Positions 1 to 6,336 of a stretch of 6,433 bases of DNA are shown here, piece by piece. This DNA comes from Candidatus Sulfotelmatobacter sp. GTDB lineage: Bacteria > Acidobacteriota > Terriglobia > Terriglobales > Acidobacteriaceae. The DNA lies in the NCBI GenBank assembly GCA_030049565.1, contig JASIKQ010000500.1, positions 1-6,433 of the forward strand, in the 5' to 3' direction. The notes below the pieces were generated by a model that was given only the letters and a program-made list of their open reading frames with translations, made no database searches and was not told the origin of the DNA. The position numbers were made by a program, and so were the translations under genes. How positions within the stretch are numbered: the stretch's first letter is position 1; the number at the start of each line of letters is the position of its first letter.

Positions 1-91
1 AGTGACGTACTCACAGCCGGGAACCGTTGCTACCGTGAGTGGTCGAGCGCCGGGCCTCAATCAACCGGCCGACGAACAAGGACAACCACTC

Positions 92-484
92 ATGGCGAAA
101 GCAGCAAAACTGAAGATTCTTTATGGCGAGGGGGACGACGAAGCGCAGGCAACGACCGCATCGGCATTTGAAAAAGCCGGCCACACGGTAGAGAAAGCCA
201 TTGGCCGCAAGGCTGTCGAAGCGGCGCTCAGCAAGAACCGGTTCGACCTTGTGGTTCTGGGGCCAACTCTCAGCCGCAACGACCGCCATCATCTGCCCTA
301 TATGGCGAAGAAGGCGCAGGCCGAAATCAGCGTGCTGGTCATGCACGTCGATGGCGGCCGCCATCCCTACGTCGACGCCTGTACTGATACCGGGGCCAGT
401 ATTGAAAACGTTCTTGCCCGCATTGAAGGCATGGCCATCGCCGGCATGATGCCCGCGGCGGCCGAAGCAGCGGCAGGAAGATAG
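92..484 (+). CDS. Orphan CheY-like receiver-fold protein lacking the phosphoacceptor Asp
   Basis: This is a 130-residue protein that looks like a stand-alone response-regulator receiver domain. The pattern is a first strand KLKILYGEGDD (residues 6-16), a helix, a second strand around HTVEKA, a helix AVEAALSKNRF, and then the third strand FDLVVLG (51-57), which in true receivers ends in the phosphorylated Asp. Here that position is Gly57 (GGG at 260-262). The conserved Thr/Ser and Lys of the active site are also not evident. A short Ala-rich tail ends the protein. The ATG at 92 is chosen because AAGGA at 78-82 lies 9 nt upstream. An in-frame GTG at position 2 would add 30 residues without receiver character. 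It converges on the peptidase gene. The fold assignment is from pattern only. If correct, phosphotransfer is unlikely and it may act as a protein-protein interaction module. The partner is unknown. Confidence 0.62.
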   Translation: MAKAAKLKILYGEGDDEAQATTASAFEKAGHTVEKAIGRKAVEAALSKNRFDLVVLGPTLSRNDRHHLPYMAKKAQAEISVLVMHVDGGRHPYVDACTDTGASIENVLARIEGMAIAGMMPAAAEAAAGR

Positions 485-650
485 CTCCCAGCACGCACAG
501 CGCGGAATCCCGCTTGTTACGAATCAAACCGATTACGAGGTGGGAGGGGCAGGGCGCTTGCAGCTCCACACCTCGGTCTTACGAGGCTCTCCGCGCACCG
601 AAGTGGAATTCTGAGGGGCCGGCTCGTGTTTCGGGTTCCTCGGAGCGTGC
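485..650. other. Convergent intergenic region, no clear terminator
   Basis: These 166 bp separate the two convergent stop codons. A small inverted repeat, CCTCG (571-575) and CGAGG (582-586) with a 6-nt loop, is the only hairpin noticed. It is short and has no T-run on either side. No credible ORF, promoter or RNA gene was recognised. Confidence 0.5.
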
Positions 651-2795
651 CTATTCCAGTTTCACATTCATGCCCATGTTGTATGCCACGAACGCCCAAG
701 TATCCGCGGTTTCATCGATCAGCTTCGTAATCGATTTTCCGGCCCCGTGCCCGGCCTTGGTTTCAATCCGAATCAGCACCGGTGCCGGACCTGCCTGATC
801 GGCCTGCATAGTCGCGGCGAATTTGAAGCTGTGCCCGGGGACCACGCGGTCGTCATGATCGGAGGTTGCGATCAGGGTTGGGGGATACTTTGTCCCGGGC
901 TTCAGATTCTGCAGCGGTGAGTAGGCGTAGAGCGCTTTGAAGTCCTCGGGATTGTCTGACGAACCATAATCTGAGGTCCACGCCCAGCCAATCGTAAATT
1001 TGTGGAAGCGCAGCATGTCCATGACGCCAACTTCAGGCAGCGCCACGCCGAACAAATCCGGCCGCTGCGTCAGGCAAGCGCCGACGAGCAATCCGCCGTT
1101 GCTTCCGCCGCGGATCGCCAGCTTTGGAGTCGAAGTGTACTTATTCGCGATCAGCCATTCGGCGGCCGCGATGAAGTCGTCAAATACGTTCTGCTTTTTC
1201 AGCTTCATGCCCGCCTGGTGCCACTCTTCGCCGTACTCGCCGCCGCCGCGAAGATTCGGCTGAGCGTAGATTCCACCCATTTCCAGCCAGACAATTGTGG
1301 GCACGGTGAAGTTCGGCGTCAGCGAGATGTCGAACCCGCCGTAGCCATACAATAAGGTGGGGTTCTGGCCATCCAGCTTGATTCCTTTCTTATAGGTAAG
1401 AAACATCGGCACCCGCGTACCATCTTTGCTGTGGTAGAAAACCTGTTTGGTTTCGTACTCGCTCGCGTCGAAATCGACTTTGGGCTTGCGGAAAACCGTG
1501 CTCTTGCCGGCCTGCGGCTCGTAACGATATACCGTGGCCGGAGAAGTGAAGCTGGTAAAGGCGTAAAAGGTTTCTTTGTCTTTGCGCTTTCCGAAAAATC
1601 CGGCGGCCGTGCCGATTCCGGGCAGATCGACGTTGTGCAGGAATTTTCCGTTCAAATCGTAGACTCGGACTTCTGTCTGGGCATCTTTCAGATAGCCCAG
1701 AAGGAATACGTTGTCGACCACATTGGTGAACTCAAGCTTGTCGGCGCTCTGCGGAACAACCGTTTTCCAGTTGGCGCGCTCGGGATGCCGAGTATCAATG
1801 GCGATCAGCCTTCCGCGCGGCGCATCGAGATCAGTCTGAATCCAGAACACTGGGCCGTCATTGTCGATGAATGAATATTGCGCGTCGAAATCGTCGAGCA
1901 GCTTGACCACCGGAGCATCGGGTTGGGTCAGATCTTTGTAGTAAAGCCGGTTCTTCGGCTCCGTGCCCTGCCAAACGGTGATCACCAAATAATGGCCGTC
2001 ATCGGTGACGTTTCCGCCGAATCCCATCTCTTTGTTGTCGGGCCGCTCATAGATGAGCTTGTCTTCGGATTGATCGGTGCCCAGGCGGTGATAGTAGAGC
2101 TTCTGGAAATAATTGGTTTCGCGCAGCGCTGCGCCTTTGGGCTCGTCATAGCGGCTGTAGTAAAAGCCCTTGTTGTCTTTGCTCCAGGAAGCGCCAGAAA
2201 ACTTCACCCACTTGAGATCGTCCGGTAAATCCTTGCCGGTATTGACATCGCGGACGTGCCATTCGTTCCAGTCGGAGCCGGAAGTTGCGATTCCGTAGGC
2301 CATGAGCTTGCCATCGTCAGAAATGGCGTCGCCGGCGAGCGCAACCGTTCCGTCAGGAGAAAGCGCGTTAGGATCGAGCAAAATCCGCGGCTCGGCATTG
2401 AGCGATTCGGAGACGAGCAGCACGTTCTGGTTCTGAAGGCCGGTATTGTGCTGATAGAAGTAGCGTCCGCCCTCCTGATCGGGGACGGAAAAGCGCTCAT
2501 AGTTCCACAGCTTGTGCAGCCGGTCGCGAACGGCCTGACGGTAGGGAATCTGATCGAGGTAGCCGAAGGTGAGTTTGTTTTCGGCTTCGACCCAGGCCTG
2601 GGTTTCGGCCGAATCGGTATCCTCCAGCCAGCGGTAGGGGTCGGCGACTTTGGTGCCGTGGTAGTCGTCCACCTGATCGCTGCGCCGCGCTAACGGATAG
2701 TCGAGCGGCGTGGATGAATTCTGTGCAGAGCAGAGAATTGCCATCAGTGGAAATAAAAGGGAAAACAAGATTGTCGCGCTGCGCGCCAGATGCAT
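651..2795 (-). CDS. Exported prolyl oligopeptidase (peptidase family S9A)
   Basis: This is a 714-residue serine peptidase predicted to cleave short proline-containing peptides outside the cytoplasm. The N-terminus has a Sec-type signal: Arg5, a hydrophobic core around residues 7-21, and likely cleavage after CSA (residue 24). No proper lipobox is seen. The family motif DPYRWLED follows (residues 52-59). A beta-propeller (about 75-430) comes next, then the C-terminal alpha/beta-hydrolase domain. Catalytic residues by motif are Ser565 in GGSNGG, Asp648 in DHDDRVVP and His683 in KAGHGAGK. Trp606 in GWAWTSDYG matches the proline-stacking Trp of porcine POP, and Arg650 matches the substrate-binding Arg. 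The stretch YGYGGF matches the oxyanion tyrosine region. The start is the ATG at 2793-2795, because GAAGAGG at 2801-2807 lies 5 nt upstream and the signal peptide begins there. A longer reading from a TTG at 2888 adds 31 unlikely residues. Length is normal for the family. It lies 131 bp after jag on the same strand, so a separate promoter is likely, although none is clear. Confidence 0.95.
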   Translation of the reverse strand: MHLARSATILFSLLFPLMAILCSAQNSSTPLDYPLARRSDQVDDYHGTKVADPYRWLEDTDSAETQAWVEAENKLTFGYLDQIPYRQAVRDRLHKLWNYERFSVPDQEGGRYFYQHNTGLQNQNVLLVSESLNAEPRILLDPNALSPDGTVALAGDAISDDGKLMAYGIATSGSDWNEWHVRDVNTGKDLPDDLKWVKFSGASWSKDNKGFYYSRYDEPKGAALRETNYFQKLYYHRLGTDQSEDKLIYERPDNKEMGFGGNVTDDGHYLVITVWQGTEPKNRLYYKDLTQPDAPVVKLLDDFDAQYSFIDNDGPVFWIQTDLDAPRGRLIAIDTRHPERANWKTVVPQSADKLEFTNVVDNVFLLGYLKDAQTEVRVYDLNGKFLHNVDLPGIGTAAGFFGKRKDKETFYAFTSFTSPATVYRYEPQAGKSTVFRKPKVDFDASEYETKQVFYHSKDGTRVPMFLTYKKGIKLDGQNPTLLYGYGGFDISLTPNFTVPTIVWLEMGGIYAQPNLRGGGEYGEEWHQAGMKLKKQNVFDDFIAAAEWLIANKYTSTPKLAIRGGSNGGLLVGACLTQRPDLFGVALPEVGVMDMLRFHKFTIGWAWTSDYGSSDNPEDFKALYAYSPLQNLKPGTKYPPTLIATSDHDDRVVPGHSFKFAATMQADQAGPAPVLIRIETKAGHGAGKSITKLIDETADTWAFVAYNMGMNVKLE

Positions 2796-2926
2796 GGATG
2801 CCTCTTCGGGATGAATGAATGGATTGAACAAACTATTCTGCCTGAGATTGGACGCGGAAGCACAGGCTTCGTTAACACCCTGAACCAATGTACATGCTCA
2901 CGGAACCGCGGACGTCACGACTTCCG

Positions 2927-3457
2927 CTACGGCAGCGTTCTTCGCGCCGGCTTGGCGGCTGTTTTATAATCCGCCGGATACAACACCACGCAGCGGTTAA
3001 AGCCTTCGCCATCGCTCTCGGTTCGCAAGTCCGCTTGATCGCGCAACGCGAGATGCAGCACCCGCCGCTCCCGCGACGACATGGGTGCAAAATGATAAGG
3101 CGTACCCGTCTGCCGAACTTTGTCGGCGGCAACATTTGCCGCCATGCGCAGTTCCTGCAAGCGGCTCGCGCGCTGATTTTTGCAATCGAACAGAATCTTT
3201 TCGTGCTCGGCTGAAGGCAGCCGTAGAATTTCATAGGTCAGCAGCTCGAGGGCGCGCAGCAGTTCAGCGCCACGATCGAGCAGCAGAACGGAATCCGGGC
3301 CGGAGAAGTCGACGAAGATCTCCGGCTTCTCCCATTCGCTCTGCGGCGGCGGATCGACCACGATGCGGTATTTCAAGTGAAGTCCTCCCTTGCCGACCAC
3401 GGCCTGGAGGAATTCATTGATTCGGTTGGCAGCAGCGAGTTTGTCGAAATTAGCCAC
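2927..3457 (-). CDS. jag: Jag/KhpB-like RNA-binding protein (KH-like plus R3H domain)
   Basis: This 176-residue cytoplasmic protein is probably single-strand RNA/DNA-binding. The C-terminal R3H domain is clear: ADKVRQTG (111-118), then PMSSRERRVLHLAL (125-138) with the signature Arg131-x3-His135, then TESDGEGFNR (146-155). The middle (about 28-80) resembles the Jag KH domain, but the usual GxxG loop reads Asp61-Arg-Gly-Ala64. There is no room for the N-terminal Jag_N domain seen in Firmicutes, so it is somewhat shorter than the roughly 200-residue Firmicutes proteins. It follows yidC, as in many bacteria. Related KhpB proteins act with KhpA in post-transcriptional control of cell-envelope genes; that role here is inferred. 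The start is GTG at 3457, with AGGAG at 3468-3472 upstream. An in-frame TAG at 3464-3466 prevents any earlier start. Both the ribosome site and the first base of the start lie in a repeat arm. Confidence 0.9.
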   Translation of the reverse strand: MANFDKLAAANRINEFLQAVVGKGGLHLKYRIVVDPPPQSEWEKPEIFVDFSGPDSVLLLDRGAELLRALELLTYEILRLPSAEHEKILFDCKNQRASRLQELRMAANVAADKVRQTGTPYHFAPMSSRERRVLHLALRDQADLRTESDGEGFNRCVVLYPADYKTAAKPARRTLP

Positions 3458-3482
3458 TAGCTTCTAGCTCCTAGCTTCTAGC
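3457..3482 (+). repeat. Heptad repeat CTAGCTN, left arm of an inverted repeat
   Basis: There are four tandem 7-bp units: CTAGCTT, CTAGCTC, CTAGCTT and a partial CTAGC. The arm matches the reverse complement of 3576-3601 at 24 of 26 positions. Its first base is also the first base of the jag GTG start codon. Confidence 0.93.
3468..3472 (-). promoter_or_regulatory. Shine-Dalgarno site of jag, embedded in the heptad repeat
   Basis: On the minus strand this reads AGGAG, 10 nt before the GTG start at 3457. It is formed by the repeat variant CTAGCTC. The opposite repeat arm contains the complementary CTCC at 3594-3597, so pairing between arms in a shifted register would cover this site. Confidence 0.55.
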
Positions 3483-3575
3483 CTTGCCCTAGTTGGCCCA
3501 TGGGTCAAAACGAGGCGGCTCGGCTGATCTGCTTTGCATATCCTTAACAACTCATTCGCAAGTTCAGCTGGCATA
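3483..3575. other. Interior of the yidC-jag inverted-repeat element
   Basis: This 93-nt interior holds an imperfect 16-bp palindrome at 3493-3508 with the perfect core CCCATGGG (3497-3504). A 36-codon ORF on the minus strand (ATG at 3572-3574, stop TAG at 3464-3466) crosses it but has no recognisable similarity. No promoter of good quality was seen. Confidence 0.45.
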
Positions 3576-3601
3576 GCTAGAAGCTAGTAGCTAGGAGCTA
3601 G
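3576..3601 (+). repeat. Heptad repeat, right arm of the inverted repeat
   Basis: This is GCTAG followed by AAGCTAG, TAGCTAG and GAGCTAG. It ends 5 bp from the yidC stop codon (3607-3609). Together the two arms span essentially the whole yidC-jag gap, with a 93-nt interior (3483-3575). The 145 bp from 3457 to 3601 contain nine CTAG tetramers, a word that is scarce in many bacterial genomes. In RNA the arms could form a stem of about 26 bp with two mismatches. No U-run follows, so it is not a canonical terminator. Confidence 0.93.
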
Positions 3602-3606
3602 CAGCT

Positions 3607-5391
3607 TTATTTCTCCTTCTTCCTTGCTCTCTTCTCCATCATCTCGCGCATCTCCCGCCCCAGCTTGGTGCGGTTCATGATCGCCTGCTGCGCGATGGAA
3701 ATTAAATTCGTTTCCGCATAATACAAATTCAGCCCGGCTTGCAGATTGAAGAAGATGAAGCCCATAAACAGCGGCATCATCCAGTTCATCATTCTTTGCT
3801 GCGCCGGGTCCATGCCGGTCTGCGGGGTCATCCGCTGCATGGCGAACATGCTGACCATCATGATGATGGGCAAAATGAAATACGGGTCGCGCGCCGAAAG
3901 ATCCGTAATCCACAGCCAGTGCGCATGCCGCAGATCGAGCGCCACTCCCAGCATGCGGTAATACGCGATCAGAAATGGGAACTGAATAAGCAGAGGCAAA
4001 CAGCCGCCCGCGGGATTTACCCCCTCTTTTTTATACAGCGCCGCAACCTCTTCGTTCATCGCCGCCTTGCGCGGATCGCGCAAACTGTATTTCTTATATT
4101 TCTCCTGGATCGCCTTGATCTGCGGCTGGATACGCTGCATCTTCAGCATCGATTTCATCTGCGTAATCCGCAGTGGCAGCAGCGCAATGGTGATGACCAG
4201 AGTCTGAATAACGATGGCCCATCCCCAGTTGGGGACCATATGTTTATCGGTCCATTTCAGCCAGAGAAAGAGCGGCCGCGCGAGGATTCCCCACCAGCCG
4301 TAATCCACGGTGCCGCGGAGATCAGCGTCGCCGTTGTGGATGGTGGGTACGTTAACCGCCTCGAGCGACGCCATCTCTTTCGGCCCAACATATAAGCGCT
4401 CGTGAGTCGCCCCACGCACGTCGCCCACTGCCGCCCCCAGCACATCCACGTTGCTGGTTTCTTTTGCGCCCGGCTTCTGCGGAACCTGTAACGGATTGCG
4501 CAGCGTGACCATGGCCGCAGTCGCGGGGTCGTTGGGAATAAAGATCGCCGCAAAATACTGGTCTCCCGCGCCGCCCCACTCGAACGGGCCTTTGATCGAA
4601 TTGCCACCGCTGATGCTCTTTACCGGTATGCGCGGGACGTAATTCGGGAAAATCAGCGCCGTACGATCCGTCGAGGCATCGCTGTGGTAATCGATGCGAG
4701 CCGCGGCATAGGATGCGGGAGTAATCTGATCGCCAAATCCCGAGGGCCACGCCGGAGCAGCGAAGATTGGGCTGCCTTTATAAATCACCGAGACTTCCAC
4801 ATCGAGCACATAGGTGTGGTCAAAGTGGAAACTTTTGCGCACTATCAGATCCTGATCGGCATATTCGAACGTGAGCGTCGCCGGAGCGCTGGCGTGGCCT
4901 TCGTTCGAGGCGACATAAAGTGCCGACTTCAGCCGGTCATTTAAAGCCGGGTCGTACGTCCACAACGAGAGCGGGTAACCGTATTTTTCCGCCGCGGCAA
5001 CATTGACCAGATCGAGCAGACCGTTTTGCTCGTCATTATCGAATTTTTTGAGCACCCAGGATTTCACCTGTGCGCCGCGATTGGTGAATGTAATTCGGTA
5101 GAGATCGTTCTCGATGACGGTTTCCGCTTCGGTCGAAGCCTGTTTCTGAACGACCTTCGTCAGCGCCGGAGCGGATGAAGCCGCTGCCGCGGAGACCGGC
5201 GGCGCCGATGCCGGCGGAGGAGCGGGTTGCGCAGGCGCAGCCTCATTCTGCTTCTGCGGCGCCGCCGGCTGGGGCACATATTTCTTAGTCAGCGCCTGAA
5301 ACACAATGAACCCTAGAAAGGTCAGCACCAACACAAGGATCAGCTTGCGCTCGGCGCCGGGTTCCTGTTGAGGATTCTGGTATTGGGCCAA
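3607..5391 (-). CDS. yidC: Membrane protein insertase YidC (Oxa1 family)
   Basis: This 594-residue inner-membrane insertase puts membrane proteins into the bilayer, alone or with SecYEG. Layout: a cytoplasmic start NPQQEPGAERK, TM1 (about 16-33), an Ala/Pro/Gln-rich linker (about 40-80), and a periplasmic beta-domain (about 85-345). The conserved core follows. It begins with an amphipathic stretch YGWWGILARPLF (364-375). The next membrane segment (about 389-408) ends in LLPLR, where Arg408 is the conserved groove arginine. A cytoplasmic helical hairpin (about 412-455) comes next, then GCLPLLIQFPFLIAYY (463-478), and two further membrane segments (about 503-520 and 533-557). The tail is basic, rich in Arg and Lys. 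The start is TTG at 5389-5391: a TAG lies two codons upstream in frame, no Met or Val suitable as a start follows before TM1, and AGG at 5399-5401 sits 7 nt upstream. It is the proteobacterial-type long form and follows yidD after 109 bp. Confidence 0.98.
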   Translation of the reverse strand: MAQYQNPQQEPGAERKLILVLVLTFLGFIVFQALTKKYVPQPAAPQKQNEAAPAQPAPPPASAPPVSAAAASSAPALTKVVQKQASTEAETVIENDLYRITFTNRGAQVKSWVLKKFDNDEQNGLLDLVNVAAAEKYGYPLSLWTYDPALNDRLKSALYVASNEGHASAPATLTFEYADQDLIVRKSFHFDHTYVLDVEVSVIYKGSPIFAAPAWPSGFGDQITPASYAAARIDYHSDASTDRTALIFPNYVPRIPVKSISGGNSIKGPFEWGGAGDQYFAAIFIPNDPATAAMVTLRNPLQVPQKPGAKETSNVDVLGAAVGDVRGATHERLYVGPKEMASLEAVNVPTIHNGDADLRGTVDYGWWGILARPLFLWLKWTDKHMVPNWGWAIVIQTLVITIALLPLRITQMKSMLKMQRIQPQIKAIQEKYKKYSLRDPRKAAMNEEVAALYKKEGVNPAGGCLPLLIQFPFLIAYYRMLGVALDLRHAHWLWITDLSARDPYFILPIIMMVSMFAMQRMTPQTGMDPAQQRMMNWMMPLFMGFIFFNLQAGLNLYYAETNLISIAQQAIMNRTKLGREMREMMEKRARKKEK

Positions 5392-5500
5392 AGTCTAACC
5401 TGATTACTCGGGGCCGGAGCTCGTTCGCACTTTTATTGTGCGTATGGCGCGCCGGATTTGCCCCTTCATGAAGGAATAATGGATCTCGATTTTCGCGAAC
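5392..5500 (-). promoter_or_regulatory. yidD-yidC gap with short palindromes, possible yidC leader
   Basis: This 109-bp gap is long for an otherwise tight cluster. It contains a perfect 12-bp palindrome CCTTCATGAAGG (5463-5474), a hairpin CGCAC/GTGCG (5426-5430 and 5438-5442) with a 7-nt A/T loop, and TTCGCGAA (5492-5499). They may be regulatory, but no promoter box of good quality was identified and no function can be assigned. Confidence 0.3.
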
Positions 5501-5749
5501 TCACAACTCTGCGCGACCGCTCGCCTGCTTCACCACCGGGTCGTAACCCGACCCGGCCAAGGGATGACAGCGCAGAATGCGCATAAAACCCATCCACCCG
5601 CCGCGCACTGCTCCGTAGCGCTCCACCGCTTCCATCGCGTACTCAGAGCAGGTGGGAACATAGCGGCATGCCGTGGGCAGCATCGGCGAGATCGCCCACT
5701 TATAACTGCGCAGCAACTGCAGCACAACGAACTTGGCACACTGGCTCAT
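5501..5749 (-). CDS. yidD: Membrane protein insertion efficiency factor YidD
   Basis: This 82-residue protein belongs to the small YidD family, which associates with the inner membrane and assists YidC-dependent insertion. The family signature is complete: an N-terminal amphipathic stretch LLRSYKWAISPML (12-24), CRYVPTCSEYAMEA (28-41) with Cys28 and Cys33, and RCHPLAGSGYDPV (60-72) with Cys61. The usual GGYDPV appears as SGYDPV, a small variation. A short tail follows. The ATG at 5747-5749 is 6 bp after the rnpA stop. AGGAG at 5763-5767, inside the rnpA 3' end, is the likely ribosome site although its 13-nt spacing is long. The tight spacing implies co-transcription and perhaps coupled translation with rnpA. 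Its place between rnpA and yidC is the classical arrangement. Confidence 0.97.
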   Translation of the reverse strand: MSQCAKFVVLQLLRSYKWAISPMLPTACRYVPTCSEYAMEAVERYGAVRGGWMGFMRILRCHPLAGSGYDPVVKQASGRAEL

Positions 5750-5755
5750 TCGAGG

Positions 5756-6262
5756 TTATCTGCTCCTGGCTTTGCGGTCATTCGCGCTTGCCTGCATCTT
5801 CGCTTGGGAGTTTCGCGACAACTCCTGTTCGATCTTCCCGAATGCGTGCTGCACCTCGCTCAAGATGTCCGCGAAGTCAGCCTTCAGCAACGACTTCTTC
5901 GGATTGATCACGACGTCGCCGGCGATTGTGGCTTTCGGCAGTGACAACCGCACGGCCTCGCGCAATCTCCGCTTCATACGATTGCGCTGCACCGCTCCGC
6001 CCAGCGCGCGCCCTACGGTAAATCCGATTCGCACTCCGTGTGGCGTAGGCACTCCTTTCGACCAGCCCAAAGCCTGCCCTGAGCCTGCCGAAGGGGCAGG
6101 CTCTGCCCGCGTTTTTGTCTCCTGCTCCAACGGCGGCGCGTAGAACACTGTCATCAAACCCGAAAAATGCCGCCGCCCTTCCTTGTATAAGCGCTCGAAA
6201 TCCGCGTGCCGCAGTAACCGCACCGAACGTGGAAATCGCGACGACGTTCTCTTGGTTGCCAT
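5756..6262 (-). CDS. rnpA: Ribonuclease P protein component
   Basis: This is the protein subunit of RNase P, which works with the RNA subunit to remove the 5' leader of tRNA precursors. The 168-residue product opens with a basic stretch and LLRHADFERLYKEGRR (16-31), matching the central-cleft region. The strand LMTVFYAPP (36-44) follows, then a non-conserved loop (about 45-76), then the strand GVRIGFTVGRALGGAV (76-91). The RNR signature is QRNRMKRRLREAVRL (92-106). The chain ends in a basic tail. Most RnpA proteins have about 110-130 residues. Part of the excess is the loop, of which residues 54-64 are encoded by a palindromic repeat (6071-6102). The start could be ATG at 6260-6262 or the adjoining GTG at 6263-6265; a TAG at 6281-6283 rules out earlier ones. 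No good Shine-Dalgarno sequence is visible. It lies between rpmH and yidD as in most bacteria. Confidence 0.96.
   Translation of the reverse strand: MATKRTSSRFPRSVRLLRHADFERLYKEGRRHFSGLMTVFYAPPLEQETKTRAEPAPSAGSGQALGWSKGVPTPHGVRIGFTVGRALGGAVQRNRMKRRLREAVRLSLPKATIAGDVVINPKKSLLKADFADILSEVQHAFGKIEQELSRNSQAKMQASANDRKARSR
6071..6102 (-). repeat. Palindromic GC-rich repeat inserted in frame within rnpA
   Basis: The outer arms AGCCTGCCC (6071-6079) and GGGCAGGCT (6094-6102) are perfectly complementary over 9 bp. An alternative 8-bp hairpin uses 6082-6089 and 6095-6102 around GAAGG. AGCCTGCC is thus present twice directly (6071, 6082). On the minus strand it encodes residues E54 to A64 (EPAPSAGSGQA). 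The sequence type CCCTTCGGCAGGCTCAGGG recalls short dispersed palindromic repeats often met in environmental genomes. That recollection was not checked. Confidence 0.85.
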
Positions 6263-6322
6263 CACAGAGATCGGGCCGCGCTAAACGGTCGCATTCGCCA
6301 TGCATTCCTCAGCCCACGACGA

Positions 6323-6336
6323 GCAGGCGAACCTGC
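6323..6336 (-). other. Small UUCG-loop hairpin in the rpmH-rnpA gap
   Basis: On the transcribed strand the sequence reads GCAGG, TTCG, CCTGC: a perfect 5-bp stem closed by a UUCG loop. It lies 28 nt past the rpmH stop codon, within the 97-101 bp gap before rnpA. No U-run follows, so a terminator is unlikely. It could be an RNA processing or stability element, or chance. Confidence 0.3.

Noticed and set aside
9..40. ACTCAC/GTGAGT inverted repeat upstream of the receiver-like gene as an operator
   Set aside because: It is a 6-bp match with a 20-nt loop at the window edge, which could be chance.
571..586. CCTCG/CGAGG inverted repeat as a bidirectional terminator
   Set aside because: The stem is too short and there is no T-run on either side.
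1431..1874. 147-codon plus-strand ORF opposite the peptidase gene, with others at 1878-2228 and 2256-2693
   Set aside because: They lie antisense to a clearly conserved protein and show no family motifs. Open antisense frames are expected at this base composition.
2857..2870. GAAGC/GCTTC hairpin between jag and the peptidase as a terminator
   Set aside because: It has only 5 bp of stem and no T-run on the minus strand.
3480..3508. TTGACC at 3503-3508 (minus strand) as the -35 box of a jag promoter
   Set aside because: The sequence 17 nt further on is AAGGCT, a poor -10 box, so a promoter is not supported.
3464..3574. 36-codon minus-strand ORF (starts MPAELANELLR) between yidC and jag, in the same frame as jag
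   Set aside because: It spans the repeat element, ends in a TAG created by a heptad unit, and has no recognisable similarity or clear ribosome site. It might be a relic of a longer jag N-terminus, but nothing supports this.
3739..4395. 218-codon plus-strand ORF antisense to yidC
   Set aside because: It is rich in His, Arg and Gln as expected for the complement of a membrane-protein gene, with no domain or ribosome site.
5404..5469. 21-codon ORF (starts MKGQIRRAIR) just upstream of yidC, in its frame
   Set aside because: It is very short, has no ribosome site and ends at a TAA before the yidC TTG. It is most likely chance, though a leader peptide cannot be fully excluded.
5877..6305. 142-codon minus-strand ORF overlapping rnpA in another frame
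   Set aside because: rnpA itself has the family signature. The overlapping frame has no recognisable domain and is a shadow typical of GC-rich DNA, despite known rpmH/rnpA overlaps in Thermus.
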